This document shows, one piece after another, positions 61,823 to 64,000 of a stretch of DNA of 64,000 nucleotides. The translations under genes were made by a program, and so were the position numbers. The first letter of the stretch is position 1. Each line of letters starts with the position of its first letter. A model generated the notes under the pieces. The model was given only the letters and a program-made list of their open reading frames with translations. It was not told the origin of the DNA and ran no database searches. Source of the DNA: GCA-002728855 sp036340635 (GTDB taxonomy: Bacteria > Bacteroidota > Bacteroidia > Flavobacteriales > Flavobacteriaceae); NCBI GenBank assembly GCA_036340635.1, contig JAYYYF010000002.1, positions 83,305 through 147,304 on the forward strand, given 5' to 3'.

Positions 61823-63799
61823 ATGGATTTTGATAGAACAAAAATATCTAAAAAAAAGCTAATAGACCTATACGAATCGATGCTAATTCCAAGATTGATA
61901 GAGGAGAAGATGATAGTTCTTTTAAAACAAGGAAAAATATCTAAATGGTTCAGTGGTATTGGTCAAGAAGCTATTTCTGTAGGAGTCACTAAAGCTATAA
62001 GGGATGACGAGTACGTTCTGCCTATGCATCGGAATTTAGGAGTTTTTACATCTAGAGGAATACCATTATATAATTTATTTTGTCAATGGCAAGGAAAAAT
62101 AGACGGATTTACAAAAGGAAGAGATAGAAGTTTTCATTTTGGGGCAAAAGAAAATCATATAATAGGGATGATTTCACATCTTGGCCCTCAGATGGGTATG
62201 GCATGTGGGATTTCCTTAGGTCATTTGCTGAAAAAGGAAAAGAAGTTATGTGTGGTTATGACTGGTGATGGGGGGACAAGTGAAGGAGATTTTCATGAAG
62301 CCCTAAATGTTGCTTCAGTGTGGAAATTGCCTGTTATTTTTTGCATTGAAAACAACGGTTATGGGATTTCAACCCCCGCAAAAGAACAATACGCTATTGA
62401 AAATCTAGTTGAAAGAGGCATTGGGTATGGTATAGAATCATTTATGATAGAGGGGAATAACGTACTTGAGGTTTATAAAAATGTCTCAAACATAGCAAAG
62501 GACATAAGAAGTGATCCGCGCCCCATCATCATAGAATTTAAAACTTTCAGAATGAGAGGGCATGAAGAGTCAAGTGGCCAGGAGTATGTTTCACAACAAG
62601 AACTGGATACTTGGTCTAAAAAAGATCCTGTTATTCAATTTGAAAACTACCTTCTAGAGGAAAAATTAATTAAGAAAGACAAATGCAAGGAATTTAGGAG
62701 CGAATATTCAAAATTAATCGATAATGAATGGGTTAAAAGTGAATTAAAAGAAGAGATTGTATTTAATGAAAGTAATGAATTAAGTGATGTGTTTAAAACA
62801 CTTGATTTACAAGTAAATAAAGCTTCAAATAAATCTTCTAACATAAGATTTGTTGACGCTATATCTCAAGCTATACATCTTTGTATGGAGGAAGATCGAG
62901 ATTTAATCATTATGGGGCAAGATATTGCAGAGTATGGCGGAGTCTTTAAGGTAACAAAAGGCATGTCTTCTACTTTTGGAAAAGAAAGAGTGCGTAACAC
63001 CCCTCTTTGTGAATCCGTTGTTCTTTCAGCTTCTATGGGATTATCTATTTTAAAGATTCCTTCAATTGTCGAGATGCAGTTTAGTGATTTTGTTTCTAGC
63101 GGTTTTACAGCAATAGTTAATTTGATCTCTAAATCATATTACAGATGGGGACAGAATGCTTCAATTGTTATAAGAATGCCTTGTGGTGGCGGAGTAGGTG
63201 CAGGGCCATTTCACTCACAAACCAATGAGTCTTGGTTCACTACGGTTCCTGGCTTGAAAGTTGTTTACCCTTCATTTCCAAAAGAAGCCAAAGGACTTTT
63301 GATTAATTCAATAAAAGACCCTAATCCTGTTTTGTTTTTTGAGCATAAAAAATTATATCGAACTATAACGGAAGATGTCCCGTCTGACTCTTATATTACA
63401 CCATTTGGTAAAGCTATAATTAGAGCGGAAGGCAATGACATGTGTATAATAACTTATGGGCTAGGAGTGCATTGGGCTTTGGAAGAAGTGAAAAAATTTC
63501 CAGGAGCTGCAATAGCAGTTTTGGATATAAACACTTTAGTTCCTTTAGACTATGATTCAATTTTTGATCTAGTAAAAAAGACAGGTAAGGTTTTATTGTT
63601 ACAAGAGGATAGTAGATTTGGAGGTTTTATGGGTGAAATTGCAGCAGAGATTTCTGAAAAATGTTTTGAGTACCTAGACGCACCTATTTTTAGATTAGCT
63701 TCGCTGAATACACCTATTCCATTTACAGCCAATCTAGAGGAGGGGTATTTTCCAAAAAGAAAACTTAATAACAATATAAAAACTCTTTTAGAATACTAG
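61823..63799 (+). CDS. 2-oxoacid dehydrogenase E1, alpha/beta fusion (658 residues)
   Basis: A second fused E1, of the length common for branched-chain 2-oxoacid dehydrogenase E1 in Bacteroidota. The alpha half has RNLGVFTSRG, the TPP motif GDGGTSEGDFHEALN near 150-165 and RGHEESSG; the beta half starts near 345 with IMGQDIAEYGGVFKVTKG and ends in the transketolase C domain with EDSRFGG. It would decarboxylate valine-, leucine- or isoleucine-derived oxoacids for branched fatty-acid synthesis. E2 and E3 are not near. The last four bases CTAG are shared with the stop of the small gene downstream. Confidence 0.9.
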   Translation: MDFDRTKISKKKLIDLYESMLIPRLIEEKMIVLLKQGKISKWFSGIGQEAISVGVTKAIRDDEYVLPMHRNLGVFTSRGIPLYNLFCQWQGKIDGFTKGRDRSFHFGAKENHIIGMISHLGPQMGMACGISLGHLLKKEKKLCVVMTGDGGTSEGDFHEALNVASVWKLPVIFCIENNGYGISTPAKEQYAIENLVERGIGYGIESFMIEGNNVLEVYKNVSNIAKDIRSDPRPIIIEFKTFRMRGHEESSGQEYVSQQELDTWSKKDPVIQFENYLLEEKLIKKDKCKEFRSEYSKLIDNEWVKSELKEEIVFNESNELSDVFKTLDLQVNKASNKSSNIRFVDAISQAIHLCMEEDRDLIIMGQDIAEYGGVFKVTKGMSSTFGKERVRNTPLCESVVLSASMGLSILKIPSIVEMQFSDFVSSGFTAIVNLISKSYYRWGQNASIVIRMPCGGGVGAGPFHSQTNESWFTTVPGLKVVYPSFPKEAKGLLINSIKDPNPVLFFEHKKLYRTITEDVPSDSYITPFGKAIIRAEGNDMCIITYGLGVHWALEEVKKFPGAAIAVLDINTLVPLDYDSIFDLVKKTGKVLLLQEDSRFGGFMGEIAAEISEKCFEYLDAPIFRLASLNTPIPFTANLEEGYFPKRKLNNNIKTLLEY

Positions 63800-63927
63800 T
63801 TATCCCTCTTTTCAAAATCCTCATTTTTTTTATCATTCATTCGCTTGTAAATGAGATAGCCAATAAGAGATATAGCAATGAATAAAAATATTTTAGGCAA
63901 AGTAAAAACCCAGTAAAGTAATTCCAT
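63796..63927 (-). CDS. Small membrane protein of 43 residues
   Basis: An ATG at 63927 opens a 43-residue reading frame ending at TAG 63796-63798. It has one hydrophobic helix at about residues 13-27, flanked by K12 and K28/R29, and a polar charged tail. There is no known family I can name. It starts one base after the stop of the YbjQ-like gene, which argues it is a real operon member. Its TAG stop overlaps the TAG stop of the E1 gene on the other strand. Confidence 0.65.
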   Translation of the reverse strand: MELLYWVFTLPKIFLFIAISLIGYLIYKRMNDKKNEDFEKRDN

Positions 63928-63928
63928 T

Positions 63929-64000
63929 TTACTTTAGTTTTACAGCGGTTCCGTAGGCTAATATTTCTGAAGCTCCTTGCATTACAACTGAAGTTGTAAA
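63929..64000 (-). CDS. YbjQ/UPF0145 heavy-metal-binding-like protein, C-terminal end (cut by window edge)
   Basis: Only the last 23 residues are in the window, reading TTSVVMQGASEILAYGTAV with LK before TAA. This is the end of the YbjQ/UPF0145 fold, a pentameric small protein annotated as a putative heavy-metal-binding domain. The stop lies one base from the start of the small membrane protein, so the two are co-transcribed. The N-terminal part is outside the window. Confidence 0.7.
   Translation of the reverse strand, partial: FTTSVVMQGASEILAYGTAVKLK

Noticed and set aside
1..64000. CRISPR array, prophage, insertion sequence or tRNA genes
   Set aside because: No regularly spaced direct repeats, transposase or phage genes were seen, and the intergenic gaps are too short or lack cloverleaf patterns; a covariance scan would settle tRNAs.

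Overview
This window looks like chromosomal sequence from a marine-type, AT-rich member of the Flavobacteriia (phylum Bacteroidota). The signs are a gldF-type gliding-motility ABC permease cut by the left edge, alpha/beta-fused 2-oxoacid dehydrogenase E1 genes, many small lipoproteins with an SC/AC lipobox, DUF4369-like TlpA proteins, a Bacteroidota-type 4.5S SRP RNA, TAnnTTTG promoter elements, TTG/GTG starts, and very short spacers with no Shine-Dalgarno signal to rely on. I see no prophage, insertion sequence, CRISPR array, tRNA or rRNA. No gene-free stretch exceeds 300 bases, and the longest non-coding gap holds the SRP RNA. The organism name is an inference.

Layout. 1-3125: gldF end, a SAM hydroxide adenosyltransferase, then divergent phoH and purC. 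3144-7943: a compact leftward run of Gfo/Idh oxidoreductase, 3-hydroxyacyl-CoA dehydrogenase, yggS, a DnaQ-like exonuclease, a potassium channel and miaA. 8011-13318: pcm, smpB, clpB and the NAD(P)HX repair enzyme. 13441-18776: glyA, a glutaminyl cyclase-like lipoprotein, the SRP RNA, an SDR, a transaldolase and a thioredoxin-fold lipoprotein that has lost its cysteines. 18880-29284: an ABC-F ATPase with one apparently dead ATP site, a DUF2007 protein, an unknown membrane protein, pheT, recG, a patatin and uvrD/pcrA. 29344-38010: an OmpA-like lipoprotein, a glycosyltransferase, an orphan HsdR-N nuclease domain facing holA, an E1 fusion, and a pseudo-M1 peptidase fused to an outer-membrane barrel. 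38015-47401: uvrA, ggt, an ACP phosphodiesterase-like gene, glmM, a lipid A-type acyltransferase, a rhomboid protease and TlpA. 47472-56341: a GlcD-type oxidase, a GH5-like lipoprotein, a TPR lipoprotein, aroC, a glutamate/dicarboxylate symporter, mutS2 and ung. 56346-61767: one leftward operon with an eIF1-like gene, a LolA-like carrier, two FtsX permeases, a LolD ATPase and an outer-membrane porin-like protein. 61823-64000: a second E1 fusion, a 43-residue membrane protein and the end of a YbjQ-family gene.

Most genes are housekeeping: translation, DNA repair, replication, envelope and central metabolism. The parts most worth a second look are the LolA/FtsX/barrel operon, the asymmetric ABC-F protein, the inactive M1 peptidase-barrel fusion, the HsdR-N nuclease next to holA, and the repeated use of 4-base stop-to-stop overlaps between convergent genes, which points to strong genome compaction.
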